Positions 15,841-26,506 of a stretch of DNA of 64,000 nucleotides are shown here, piece by piece; the first letter of the stretch is position 1, and the number at the start of each line of letters is the position of its first letter. Made by a program: the position numbers and the translations under genes. Below the pieces are notes generated by a model that worked only from the letters and a program-made list of their open reading frames with translations, ran no database searches and had not been told where the DNA came from. The DNA is from Trifolium pratense (Eukaryota; Streptophyta; Magnoliopsida; Fabales; Fabaceae), in contig NC_060062.1 of assembly GCF_020283565.1 (NCBI RefSeq), forward strand, positions 5,183,322 to 5,247,321. Direction: 5' to 3'.

Positions 15841-18310
15841 TTTTTTTTTTTTTTGAAGAAACTAGAAAATATATATATTAGATCAACTATCAGTCCTGGA
15901 AGCACAAGATGTACCTGTCAGGAGCTGGAAAAGTGTTTACATAGTTATAGAGCAGGTACTGAAACGGAAATACAAAACATACACAGTTACATAACGGACG
16001 AACTACAGTTAAAGGGATGTAGTCGCCAAAACTGGTAATTAAAGTTAAATAACACATAACGCGATTTCAGCCACCAAAAAGATTGAAGTTTCACCTTCTC
16101 TACCAGAGACTCCATCAAGTCATGTTTATCAAGGAACACACGCTTATTACGATCCTTCCATATCACAAAAAGAACCGCAATCCATATAGTAATTAGCATG
16201 TTACCGCAGCCCTTCGAGGCATCACCTAAACCACAAAAATAAGACGCGTGGGAAATAGCTGTGCCTGGAAAAACCGCTGTAACACCCAACCAACTAGCAA
16301 TCATAGCCCAAAGCTGGCCGTATATAGAACACTGGAAGAACAAATGGTCAACGTCTTCATTATAACCGCAAGAAGTCACACAGGGAAGCTGACTATCATT
16401 TAAAATGCCTCGTCGATGAAGATTTAATTTAGTAGGTAATCTGTTCAGAAAGAGGCGCCAAATAAAAATGTTTACTTTCAAAGGGATTGATTTGAGCCAA
16501 AGAAAACGATCAAAATCCTCATTAGAATTGCCGTCGTGAGCTGTCAAGTGTAAATAAGCCGATTTCACCGAATACACCTTTGAAGAATGAAGTTTCCACT
16601 CCCATCTATCACTGATATCAACCTGCAACACAATGTCAGATAGACAGGCTAAACATTCTCCCCACAACTCTTCCTCCCAGGCACGCAATCTCCTTCGCCA
16701 CTTCCATGCCTCGCCCTCAACCCCCCAACCCGCCTCACACATATCATGCACCGTGGACCATTTGTTCTCGGAAAGGTCGAACAAACGGCCGAACTTCCTG
16801 GCTAAAGGTCTATCACCGGTCCACCTGTCCTGCCAAAAAAGAGTATCACGACCATCTCCTATAACCCTAACAATGTTGTCCTCCAACCAACTACTATCGG
16901 CTAGCCCCTCACCCTCTCGGACACGATTAATGGAACGCCACCAAATCGAACCCACCCTATTTTCAAATTTAACTCTCCCTCCCATGACCCCATATCTAGC
17001 CTTAATAACACGACACCATAAACTATCATGCTCCTGTAATAACCTCCACACCCATTTTCCTAACAAAGAATAATTAAACTCCTTCAACCTACGCACACCC
17101 AAGCCTCCATTCTCCTTACGTAAACAGATAGTATTCCAATTAATCCATGCTAACTTCCTATTGACCTCACACCCACCCCAAAGAAATTGACAAAAAATAG
17201 ATTCAAGGGTAGAAATAATACCTGAGGGACCGGAGAAGAAGGAAAGAAAATAGACCGGAATGGAAGACAAAACGGATTTCAACAAAATTAACCTGCCACC
17301 GATAGACAAATTCTTACACTTCCAGCCAGTTAACCGGTTCCGAATTCTGTCTACAAGAGGAAACCAGAATTTCAACTTCCGTGAATCACCACCAATAGGC
17401 AGACCCAAATAGGTAAAGGGCAGATTCCCATGTCGACACTGCATAACAGAGGCTGCCTCTCGTAACCAGGATTCATTTATATTCACACCACAAAGCATAC
17501 TTTTGCGAAAGTTAACATGCAAGCCCGAAATATTTTCAAAAAGCCGAAGCCCAGCCTTAAGAGCTCGAACATTAGCCCATGATTTCTCACCAACTAGAAG
17601 AGTGTCATCCGCAAATTGAAGATGAGAAATGGGAATCGACTGGTGCTGGCCGATACTATACGGGGTAAACACATCATTCAATTTCATCGCCTCCATTAAT
17701 ACATGGAGTCCCTCGGCTGCCAAAAGAAAAAGGAACGGGGACAAAGGGTCCCCTTGACGAAGTCCCCTTTCCAAAGAAAACTCATCCGTCGGACTACCAT
17801 TAACCAATACCGAAGCCGAAGCGGACGAAACACACTCCATAATCCATTTTCTCCATAAAACAGGAAAATGCATAGTCTTCATCACATCGTCAAGATAATC
17901 CCAGCCAACCGAATCATAGGCCTTCTCAAAATCAACTTTGAACATAAGCAATTCCTTCTTCTCACGTTTAGCTTCATCAACTAACTCATTAGCAATTAGA
18001 ACCCCATCCAAAATTTGTCTGCCCGTGATGAACGCAGACTGTGAATGCGAAACTACTTTACCAATGACATTGCGTAATCTATTAGCTAAAACCTTGGCAA
18101 GAATTTTATAAATGCTGCTTACCAAAGCTATGGGCCGAAATTCAGCTACCCTTTGAGGATTTTCAACTTTTGGTATCAAGGCTATAAAAGTGGAATTCAA
18201 GCCTTTAGTAAGAATCCCCTGTCGATGAAATTCAGCAAAAAAATTCAATAAATCAATTTTAAGAATTTCCCAAAAGTCTTTGAAAAATCCAAGATTGAGG
18301 AAGAGTATAA
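15841..18310 (-). mobile_element. 5'-truncated LINE (non-LTR retrotransposon)
   Basis: The element runs on the minus strand. A poly-T run at 15841-15854 on the plus strand is its 3' poly(A) tail. The long frame at 15987-18329 encodes reverse transcriptase and a C-terminal zinc-binding region. The AP endonuclease and ORF1 are missing, as expected for 5' truncation during target-primed reverse transcription. The homology seems to begin at the segment GFFKDFWEILK, about 18290. A matching target-site duplication was not found with confidence. Confidence 0.9.
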
Positions 18311-18329
18311 GCATTAGACAAAATTGCAT
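15987..18329 (-). CDS. LINE reverse transcriptase (partial ORF2, 780 codons open)
   Basis: The protein contains the LINE reverse transcriptase domain: LNSTFIALIPKV, FRPIALVSSIYKILAKVLANR, HSQSAFITGRQILDG, FKVDFEKAYDSVGWDYL, GLRQGDPLSPFLFLL, then the catalytic FADD in LQFADDTLLVG and TYLGLPIGG. The C-terminal third has the plant RT-associated zinc-binding region with WKSIPLKVNIFIWRLFLNRLPT-like features and CGYNEDVDHLFFQC. The frame is open for the whole length, so the insertion may be fairly young. The first dozen codons (from 18329) probably belong to flanking DNA, not to the native protein. The endonuclease is absent, so the copy cannot be autonomous. Confidence 0.9.
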   Translation of the reverse strand: MQFCLMLILFLNLGFFKDFWEILKIDLLNFFAEFHRQGILTKGLNSTFIALIPKVENPQRVAEFRPIALVSSIYKILAKVLANRLRNVIGKVVSHSQSAFITGRQILDGVLIANELVDEAKREKKELLMFKVDFEKAYDSVGWDYLDDVMKTMHFPVLWRKWIMECVSSASASVLVNGSPTDEFSLERGLRQGDPLSPFLFLLAAEGLHVLMEAMKLNDVFTPYSIGQHQSIPISHLQFADDTLLVGEKSWANVRALKAGLRLFENISGLHVNFRKSMLCGVNINESWLREAASVMQCRHGNLPFTYLGLPIGGDSRKLKFWFPLVDRIRNRLTGWKCKNLSIGGRLILLKSVLSSIPVYFLSFFSGPSGIISTLESIFCQFLWGGCEVNRKLAWINWNTICLRKENGGLGVRRLKEFNYSLLGKWVWRLLQEHDSLWCRVIKARYGVMGGRVKFENRVGSIWWRSINRVREGEGLADSSWLEDNIVRVIGDGRDTLFWQDRWTGDRPLARKFGRLFDLSENKWSTVHDMCEAGWGVEGEAWKWRRRLRAWEEELWGECLACLSDIVLQVDISDRWEWKLHSSKVYSVKSAYLHLTAHDGNSNEDFDRFLWLKSIPLKVNIFIWRLFLNRLPTKLNLHRRGILNDSQLPCVTSCGYNEDVDHLFFQCSIYGQLWAMIASWLGVTAVFPGTAISHASYFCGLGDASKGCGNMLITIWIAVLFVIWKDRNKRVFLDKHDLMESLVEKVKLQSFWWLKSRYVLFNFNYQFWRLHPFNCSSSVM

Positions 18330-18369
18330 TTTAAAATTTATGTGTACAAATTATTTATAATGTTTAGTT

Positions 18370-18650
18370 TGTGATGATACCTATGAACGGGTACTATATT
18401 TGAGGAAGAGTATAAGTATTGGGTACGTATCTGTATCAGTACCTAATATATATTCATACTTTAATTTATGTTCATACACGTACATTAATTTTAAAAAAAA
18501 ATCAGTATCGGATACATATCCGTATCTTAATTTATGTTCATACACGTACTTTAGTTTTTCTAAATATATTGTACCTCATACCGGTATCGAATACCTGTAT
18601 CGGATACCGGTACCATATCCGCACCTAGGCAACGCAGGATGATACTAATA
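18370..18650. repeat. Repeat block with GTATCGGATACC motifs and a 68-bp internal duplication
   Basis: The motif TTTAATTTATGTTCATACAC occurs near 18460 and 18528, and GTATCxGATAC-like palindromes recur (CGGATACC, GGTATCG). The string GAGGAAGAGTATAAG at about 18401 also occurs at about 18294, next to the LINE 5' junction. The open frames here are by-products of the repeat. Confidence 0.6.
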
Positions 18651-20013
18651 TGATTGCAGAAAATTCAACTTACAGAATTTATTTTTTGTGCTTCAAAAAT
18701 ATTTTCTGTAGAGGATTAATTATCAATAAACAACCCTAAATTAACATTGTGACTAAAAAAAATGAAATTAATGTCATGAAATGTCACATGATCACATCAC
18801 TTCAATGTAAAAAGATAGTAAATTAATATTTTAACCGATGTGTTATAATTTTAGTGATATATTTATCGATGTATTTTGACACAATATTTATTGATGTTGA
18901 TGATGTATTTTTTTTTTTATGTTGTATTAACCCGTTCATAAAATTTAAGGATACCAACGTTACTTCGTTGCGAACCAATTTACATATTCATTTGATATTG
19001 TTTTCAGTTATGTGCTCTTTTAGATGAAATTATTTTCGAAGTAATGGTACTATTTTTACTTTTTTATTCAAATACTCTTTTTAAAAACTCCCTTCACAAA
19101 TATTACTTAAAAAGGTTAATTCTTTTTTTTTCTGGTAAATTAAAATAATAATAGCTAAATAGGAGCATGTGTTTGATTTCTATAAAATTTTCAAGTTTAG
19201 TATACCTACATAAATTGTTTACTTTTAATCCCTATTTTTTTGTTATAGGGACTAACTATAAAAATTAAAAACTACAAAAAGTACTCATTTTTTAAAATGT
19301 TTTAAAAATTGTAAAAAAGATAAAATTAATATATGTATCCCAAAAATTACAAGTAAATTTGTGTGCTCCATATACATGTGTTTTTCAGACAATTTGCACA
19401 GTTTATTTAAATACACACTTTCACAATCAAAAAATACACACTTTCAGAAAACACAAGTTTCTTAGTAGCAAGTGCAGGTAAAAAAAAAAACAGAACGCTT
19501 GAGAAAATTGGCAAACAAAGATTTCATGACAATATAAAAGAGAGGAGCCAATGTTTTCAAAACTTCTCAACACTGTCAGACACAATTCAAAACCACAAAA
19601 TTTGCGGTGTTAGAATTTCAGGTTTCTTTGTACTGTCGATGTTCATGTTCCTTTTTGTTGTCCTCTAGCAGGGTTGTGAAACAATGTTACAGGCAAGTTA
19701 TATATCATATTCATATTCATACCATGAGTATTATTTGTTAACCCAAAACTTGTTTAAAGCATAGTGATGAAATTTAATAAGTATTCCTCTCCTTTTTTTT
19801 TTTAAACATGGAACTGAACCAAAAAACAGTTGAAACATGAAATATGAAACCTTCTATTTATAAAGAAAAGAAATGAAGGAATTAGGTAGCTCAACATTGC
19901 ATGTCAGTCTATAACAAATTCTATGTTGTCTGCTATCTACTAACAACAATCAAACAATTCATTCAAAGGACATGACTTAACCCAAGACAGGTGTGATATT
20001 GATGAACTGAACT
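18651..20013. other. AT-rich intergenic sequence and 3' flank of the Alba gene; nothing coding seen
   Basis: Long A/T runs are present, including a run of T near 18910. No repeat family with readable ends and no gene was recognised. The last part before 20014 is probably the 3' UTR of the Alba gene on the minus strand. Confidence 0.45.
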
Positions 20014-22323
20014 TCATGCAGTGTGCTCTTCAACATCTCCATTTTCCCCATTTTCAGCAGCTGCAGCGGCAGCAGCCATCAACTCGTCAAAGTTTGCAGT
20101 CTTCCCGAGTAATATTTCAATCTAAAAACACAATTTATCACAACAAATGAGACTTGAAAAGAAAGTCATAAAGCATAACCCAAAGTCATAGGCTTGAATG
20201 TGTAAAACAAAAATATGTTTCCACCCTTACCTTGGCCTTTTGGACAGGTCTACCTCTGGAATCATCTTTTATGTCAACTGTTGATGTCATGATTTCTGCA
20301 TAAAGATTCAGCAAATCAAAGTTAATTGTTTGATCAATTGAGTAGCAGAGAGAGAAAGGAGAAATGGAGACATTTTGCTAAAGAAGACATAGTATCTCAC
20401 TCTTTTCAACAGCAAGACCGTTGTTTTTCAAAATTTCAGCAACAGTAACCACAGTAGCAATAGCTGCAACAATAATGTAAAAAAATGAAATCGGAAAGCA
20501 TAACCAAGAAAAGATTCAATATATAAATCAGGAAGATACTAAGGCCCAGTTTAAATTAGTTTCCAACCTAAGAGGGGAGTCAAAATTGAGACACAGGGAA
20601 TTTCTCTACCCTCCCCTCCATTTGTGATTTACCTCAACCCAAAGAACAAATGAACAAGCTTCAGAAAAAAGTGAAGTGCAAAAGTTGATTTGTTAAAAAG
20701 TTCATCCAAACTGATTCAGTCATTTTAATTCTGGATGTTAATCTACTATCTTAGGGAATGAATATACTTTTCATATATCCTACATCAAAACTATAAATAG
20801 GAGTATAAAACCAAAGGGGCCTTTGGAAGCAGAACAAACTTCTGGGTGGTATGAAGTAAATAGTCAAAGACATATATCTAAGAGTCTCCAAGATCTAGTT
20901 CTAAAAGCAGCTAACATAATTCATCTTAACTCATAAACCTATTTTCTAAGTTTTGGCTGGCCTCACTAGCCCAAAGAAAGAAACTCGGTGTTTGGGGTTT
21001 TTATGTTAACAAAGAAAAAAGTGAGTCATGCATCAAACAAATTAATTATGTCAAGAATCAGGATTCGGAGTCAAATTATATTGTTTCCATTTTCTAAGAT
21101 CAAATTGCGTTCCCATTTTTCAATACCAGCAAAAACAGCATCCAGCCAACAAATTACTTTGAAGTCCTATTTAAATTTGGCATACATAATCAAACAACAA
21201 ATCCATGTAGTTTGAAGTCCTATTCAAATCCCATTAGCACTAGCAAAATAAAAAATCCTTTTTGAGAAACGTGCTAGACCCCAACAAACTGAAGCATCCC
21301 TAGCTTAATCTGCCCGTGCACGGGACAAAAAGAGTCACAGAAGTATCCAAATTAACCTAAACACCTCTTTAAATAGATATTCAATCTGAGAAGTAATGTT
21401 GTCAAATAGAGGCTATAATAGTTTAGAAGAATTTGAAAAAAAAAATTGTTATTCTTCCACGATACGCTATTTAGTACAAAATATTGTCAAATAGCGGCTA
21501 TTGAGGAACAATTGCATTGCAAAATAGTTGAATTTGAACAAACCGCTATCTTTTTGTCATTGACTTGTACTAAATAGCTTATCATTAAACAGATGTTCAA
21601 CCTGAGAAGGCCTTAAAAGTTAAAACTTATAAAGAGACTTCATACAAGATAATCATATGTGCGCATACTATTAGGTAGTTTATACTTTATATATTATGAA
21701 ACACAGACACATTTAGGATTATGCATATTGTAGTGTCCGTGTGGTGTCAGGTGTTCGTGCTGTATAGTTTATATAACATTGTACTCCCAAAAGTAACATG
21801 TAACATCTACGAATCAATATAAATTTTGTGTAAGCCATTCTTAAGTTTGTCACAATTCCTAATCTCACATAGTTAAAGTGATAAATGCAATAAATACCTA
21901 AAAACTCAAACAAATTAAAAGAGTAAATAAATCCAAATTAAAAAACATTGCAAAACATTAATAAATGAGATTCAGTTCCAAGATTTGATACCCATTCCAA
22001 GTGCTGAAAGCTCAACCTCATTATGCTGTTGCATATACCTCTGCAAAACAAAAAAAAAACAGAAAAATCAACAAAAAATATACAAAACAAAACGTATCCG
22101 AATCAATTAAAAACAACACATAACTGAAGAAACTGACGACAGTTTGAATTAAAATTAATATGAAATTGAAAATAAGAAAAATAATAATAATCGTTAATTA
22201 GATTACCTTAGCGAGATTAACGTAAAAGAAGAGGGGTTTTTTGGTGTTGGAGACTTGAATGCGATTCTTCTTAATAGAATCAGAGATGTTAATGTTGTTA
22301 ACTCCTTCGGTGATTGCTTCCAT
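20014..22323 (-). CDS. Alba-domain DNA/RNA-binding protein (5 exons, 133 aa)
   Basis: Small Alba-superfamily protein, expected to bind RNA or DNA (including R-loops) in cytoplasm and nucleus. Minus-strand exons: 22323-22207, 22040-21992, 20463-20401, 20295-20231, 20121-20014. The Alba fold runs from about residue 19 to 105: NRIQVSNTKKPLFFYVNLAKRYM, VELSALGMAIATVVTVAEILKNNG, EKKIMTSTVDIKDDSRGRP, KAKIEILLGKT. A short alanine-rich and acidic tail follows (FDELMAAAAAAAEN...EEHTA). The start is the ATG at 22323, in MEAITEGVNN, preceded by a (GA/TG)-rich 5' UTR. All intron phases agree. Intron 2 is about 1.5 kb and holds two dispersed repeats. The length matches the short plant Alba proteins. Confidence 0.93.
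21393..21600. repeat. Dispersed GCTATAG/TAGCGGC repeat, copy 1 (Alba intron 2)
   Basis: About 200 bp with TTGTCAAATAGxGGCTAT, TTCTTCCACGATACGCTAT and a second TTGTCAAATAGCGGCTAT. It is related to the copies near 36.7 and 50.2 kb, which share TTGTCCAATA(G/A)CAGCTATAGCA, gxACAAACxGCTAT and ATTTTCC/TTCTxC...CGAT blocks. It is non-coding and MITE-like, with poorly defined ends. Confidence 0.65.
21695..21765. repeat. Partial copy of the GTGTCxGACAC dispersed repeat (Alba intron 2)
   Basis: The copy runs ATGAAACACAGACAC ... GTAGTGTCCGTGTGGTGTCAG, short of a full element. It is related to the repeats at 14.9, 35.6 and 49.4 kb. Confidence 0.5.
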
Positions 22324-23042
22324 TGTTGTGTGTTTGTGTGTGAGAGAGAGAGTTTGTGTGTGAGAGAAGAGAGAACTGAAAGTGAAAACAGAAACCCTAA
22401 TCTAATAAATGTTCCCCAAATCAATATTTCATTTTCTGTTTTGGAGAAAAAGTAGTAACAATTGGGCCTTCCAAATGGCTTTTAATGGGCTTTATTCGGC
22501 CCATTAGTTAGAATAATATAATGTTAAAAGAAATTGATGAGTATAGTATAGGGGAAAAATAATGTTAAAATTAAAATTGTTTTATAACTTTTTTTTTTGT
22601 TTTATAACTTTTGATCTAAAAAATAAAATATAATGACATTTAATGACCAAATAATTGAACTCAAGTGGTTGATAAAATACAATTATTGATTAGGATTTTC
22701 AGACCTTCGACCAAACTTTAATAGTCAAAGTCCCTTTCTCTTGAGAATCGTGAGTTGAGGAAAAAAAAATTGTGACAATGAACATGATTTTTAAAAGTAA
22801 ATTCTTATGATAATATGACATTGGTTGTTATAAAGTGTGAAATTCTTATGTTACAAGATGGTATTCTAATATCTAGCTCCTTGTCTACAAAATTGTTTAA
22901 TTTTTTAATATGAAATATATTCGGAGACAAGCTAATAGAGTGTTCAGCTGCCTTCTTCCATGCCTAATCTCTACATTTATTGTCTTTGTCTATATTTTAT
23001 TTCTTGCCGGTGAAATGAAAGTTGGCCGGTAAACAAAAAAAG
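22324..23042. other. Alba promoter side and AT-rich spacer; no gene
   Basis: The first about 60 bp carry (TG)n and (GA)n tracts of the Alba 5' UTR. The remainder is AT-rich. GGGCC-rich motifs (TTGGGCCTTCC, TTAATGGGCTTTATTCGGCCC) at about 22464-22503 resemble site-II/GGCCCA elements of plant housekeeping promoters and could serve the Alba gene. Confidence 0.5.
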
Positions 23043-23050
23043 GTGTTTAT

Positions 23051-23810
23051 CAGGGCCGGCCCAAGCCCAAAGCAAGTGAAGTTAGGGCTTTAGGCCCCCA
23101 AAATTTGGGCCAAGAAATAGGCCTCAATTGTTTTTTTTTTTTGTTGGGGAAATAGACCTCAATTTTTAATATAGAGATATTTGTTCCTAATTGTTGACAG
23201 TATTTTAGTAATAGCGCAGCGGCTGAAGGCCTTGCATTTTTTAGCTCTTGGTCACAGGATCGAAACTTAACTGTTGCATTTTCAATTTATTTTTCCAAAA
23301 ATTATTAATAAGCCTCATTTTCCAATGTTTGAATAATAACACACCACCACCACCGTAATTGCTTTCTTGGTGAGCAGTACACCAATATAATTAATTCACT
23401 AACAAAGTTAATTTTTTGACCTGATGATTTATTATAATTATTCATAAGTGATTAAATTATATTTTACAAAAAATTATCAAAAAAAACTATTTTTTACAAA
23501 ATTACCTATAACTTCTTTTCTTTTTTTTTTTTAAAACTTGATATCCGGCCCTAGGATCGACTAATCAAAGGGACCAATCCCACTATTTTTTGAAAACTTG
23601 AAAAAAGTAATTAAAAATAATATTAGAAATAAAACAATTGTTAAAACAATTGTTTTAGCCGAGGTGTGACAACTATTATTGTATAAAAGGATTAATATTT
23701 TTTTTTTATCATTTTTTTTATTTTTTTTGGCAAACTTTTTTTTTAATCATTTCTAAAAGGCCTCATTTAATTTTTCGCTTTAGGCCTCAACATATGTTGG
23801 GCCGGCCCTG
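23051..23810. mobile_element. 760-bp non-autonomous hAT-type element with 8-bp target-site duplication
   Basis: The 8-bp direct repeat GTGTTTAT flanks the element exactly (23043-23050 and 23811-23818). The termini are a perfect 14-bp inverted repeat: CAGGGCCGGCCCAA at the left, with its reverse complement TTGGGCCGGCCCTG at the right. CAGGG ends plus an 8-bp duplication are hAT characteristics. There is no open frame; the interior is A/T-rich. A tRNA-like patch (GTAATAGCGCAGCGGCTGAAGG ... GGATCGAAAC, about 23209-23267) may be an older SINE captured inside. Confidence 0.9.
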
Positions 23811-23848
23811 GTGTTTATACTATCGTTCAAAAAAATTGATATGTTCAA

Positions 23849-23985
23849 TTTTTTTTTTTTTTTAGGAAACCAATGATGACAGTAAATAAATAAGCGGAGT
23901 GTCCGAATATTCGAATCTCAAACCCTATATATATATATATATATATATAATGTGACATTCCTATCAACTGAGTTAAACTTATAAT
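23849..23985 (-). mobile_element. tRNA-derived SINE, with an (AT)n expansion
   Basis: On the minus strand the A-box-like AGTTTAACTCAGTTGATAGG is at about 23980-23960 and the B-box-like GAGATTCGAATATTCGG at about 23919-23903. The plus-strand poly-T at 23849-23863 is its poly(A) tail. An (AT)n run near 23927-23949 lies between the boxes. The combination matches a tRNA-derived SINE, not a working tRNA. Confidence 0.7.
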
Positions 23986-24934
23986 AACAAAAGATTCGGA
24001 ATTTTTATTCTCACTAAAACTAACAATTCTTTTGATGATTAGATTTGATGGTTCTTGTATATAAAGTGCTGCCTCATTGCAATTGAGAAGGAAAATAAAG
24101 AAAAGTCTCAGTATTTTTTCCCTTTTGTTGGTATTAGGTGTTCTTCTTTATATGTGCATGCTGATTAAGTAAATGAAAAGTATTTTTTAGGTAAAAAAGG
24201 AAAATAAAGTGAACCAAGTTGTTTTTGTGCTTGTCAATTGTATACTCCATGATCTTTACTAATACGAGAATCATTAATTTTAAATGTTAGGTATGAGCTT
24301 TGTCAAAAAACGAAAAATGTTAGGTATGAGCTTACTATATATTTCTGTGTTTTGTCCAAAAAAAATAAGTTAGGTATATGAGTTAAGTCAAGCTTTTGTA
24401 TTGTCCCTATTGTACACTGAATAGTCACTTAACAGAACAAATGAATTGTCTCCGTTTGGCTTCATCTCCATCTATATATCTATAGAAGTGACACATTTAG
24501 AGGGAAAGAAAATATAATTATTCTTTAATTTCAAAGTTTTAATTTAATTTTGTCACTAATTCTATATTTTTCAAAGACCAACATGATTGCAAGTTTTAAT
24601 TTAATTTTGTCACTAATTCTATAATTATAATATAATAATTTTAAAGGTAAATGAGCGTATATGTGCATGAATAGTTTACTTCAAATTAACTTGTAAAAAA
24701 TATGTATTATATTTGAATAGTTTCACTTAAAGGTTTTTAATACTATAATGTTTAAATTAATATGGAAACCAAATAGACATGACTTGATCTAATTTACGAG
24801 TATTTTGTTAGGTTTTTTTTTATAAAAAAAAAATAAAAAAATATGCATTTGTTCTAGATTTTTGTTTTACTAATATTATTTTCATATGTTCATATTTATA
24901 TGTTCATATCTATATAACACGACTTCATGCTAGC

Positions 24935-25018
<84 letters not shown>

Positions 25019-25658
25019 CATTTATATGTTCATGTTATTTTCATATCTAAAAATAATCTATATAAATAACAAAAATGTAAATAACAAACTTTTTAACATG
25101 TACCTTTGTGTCAAAAAAAAATGTACCTTTTAACATTCAATAAAAAAAAAAAGTGTTTTGAAGAGTGTGTTACTAACTTACTAAGCCCGACATGATAAGT
25201 TAACAAACACATTGATCCCCAAAATATCCTCAAAGATCAAGTCTAGCCACAATCACATGACATGATCATACATAATAACAAAACAGTCGAAAAAGTACAT
25301 TCGGATACAATCTAAAATTTGAATTGAATATATTTAACTAAGTTTTGATGGTGTGTTAATGTTTGAGTTTTCTCGTAAACTGATTTTTCTCATTGTTTCC
25401 AATTTTTTTTTAAATGACATCAAGCTTCTTATTTTGTAACAACACAAGTGTTAAAATAAAAATAAAAATAAAAATAAATAAAATAAAATAAAAATTGTTT
25501 GACTGGCCAGCGCTCCAACTCACTCACCCCCAGTAAATAGGGCGAGATATCATTTTAGACTCGGCCATCTAAATTGGCCCGCCTCTCGTCTCGTCCTGTT
25601 TTTTGTCGAATTTAAGCGGAGCAGGCTTGTCCGCTTTGCCACCTCCTATTAATAAGTA
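23986..25658. other. AT-rich intergenic region; no gene
   Basis: This region holds a long (TA)n tract (listed separately), an imperfect 40-bp repeat (CAAGTTTTAATTTAATTTTGTCACTAATTCTATA-type text near 24535 and 24591), and an AAAATAAAATA-rich stretch at about 25456-25495. Nothing coding was recognised. Confidence 0.5.
24938..25014. repeat. (AT)n microsatellite, about 77 bp
   Basis: Uninterrupted alternating A and T from 24938 to 25014. The open frame across it (repeated Tyr-Ile) is an artefact of the repeat. Confidence 0.98.
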
Positions 25659-25917
25659 CTCCTCCCGTCCCAATTTTATTGACACAGTTGACTGTTGTGC
25701 ACTATTCACACATGTTGTTTTGATCTTATTTTTCTACTAATAAACAAAAATAAATATTAGCATATAAGATGTTGTTTAATTCGTCTCGATGAATATTTTC
25801 AAAATATCACATTTTTATAATTTTTACTATTATACAATTAAAAATATTAATCGTCAAAATTATACATCAGCATGCCTGAAACAATCAACTGTGTCAATCA
25901 AATTGGGACCGAGGGAG
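25659..25917. mobile_element. Stowaway-type (Tc1/mariner) MITE, 259 bp
   Basis: TA flanks both ends (25657-25658 and 25918-25919). The left end begins CTCCTCCCGTCCCAATTT; the right end read inward begins CTCCCTCGGTCCCAATTT. The inverted match continues through TTGACACAGTTGA, about 38 bp with five mismatches. These ends match the plant Stowaway consensus. Confidence 0.92.
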
Positions 25918-26104
25918 TAGCTCAATCCTTGTTGTGTTAAAAAAACAATGTTACATTGTCGGCTTAGAAATTAATTTTTCGACCACCACTCCTTGTAAGA
26001 ATATTCTAGAGCATGCATTGGGTGACATTGTGACAAAGAGACTAATTAGGATAACTTAGGAAAAACAAAGTAATCCATCCCAATCACAATTACCACAACT
26101 GTGT

Positions 26105-26262
26105 ATATCTAAACATATAAGCTCACGTGTCGTGGCCCACATGACACAATCCTAGTCAGCAATATGTGTTTATCGGATGTGACAGACAAAATACGTATCT
26201 GACACGTATGACGTATACGGACACGTGGCAAACAATGGTAGCTTCTTGATCTCTATATAAAT
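26105..26262 (+). promoter_or_regulatory. Promoter of the glyoxalase-like gene with a G-box/ABRE and TATA box
   Basis: The motif ACACGTGGCA (CACGTG core 26222-26227) is a strong G-box/ABRE. Further ACGT cores lie at 26126 (CACGTGTC), 26197 (GACACGTATGACGT) and nearby. TATATAA at 26254-26260 lies about 30 bp after the G-box and about 250 bp before the ATG, leaving a 5' UTR of roughly 200 bp. Motif density suggests ABA or stress responsiveness; this is inference. Confidence 0.65.
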
Positions 26263-26506
26263 CATCATGGTACCATTTTGTGCTACATCCGTGACAAATC
26301 TTTTATAGGTTGTACCAAACATTATTTGCTTCCATTTTTCTACATCTTCTCTTCCTTAACAATAATTTGTGATCACATTTATTTTTCTCTATAGTTTTTA
26401 TCATCACTCTATACCTTTTTGTATAAAGTTTTCATCTTTGTTATTTGGATCATCATTTTCTTTTCTAGTTCAATTGAGTGTGATTTGAAGGAATTTTCTA
26501 GAGAAA

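Noticed and set aside
16633..17073. 146-codon plus-strand frame
   Set aside because: It is antisense to the LINE reverse transcriptase frame.
18400..18642. Two overlapping frames rich in Tyr and repeated motifs
   Set aside because: They are translations of the GTATCGGATACC repeat block; the protein repeats mirror the DNA repeats.
24927..25133. Tyr-Ile repeat protein
   Set aside because: It is generated by the (AT)n microsatellite.
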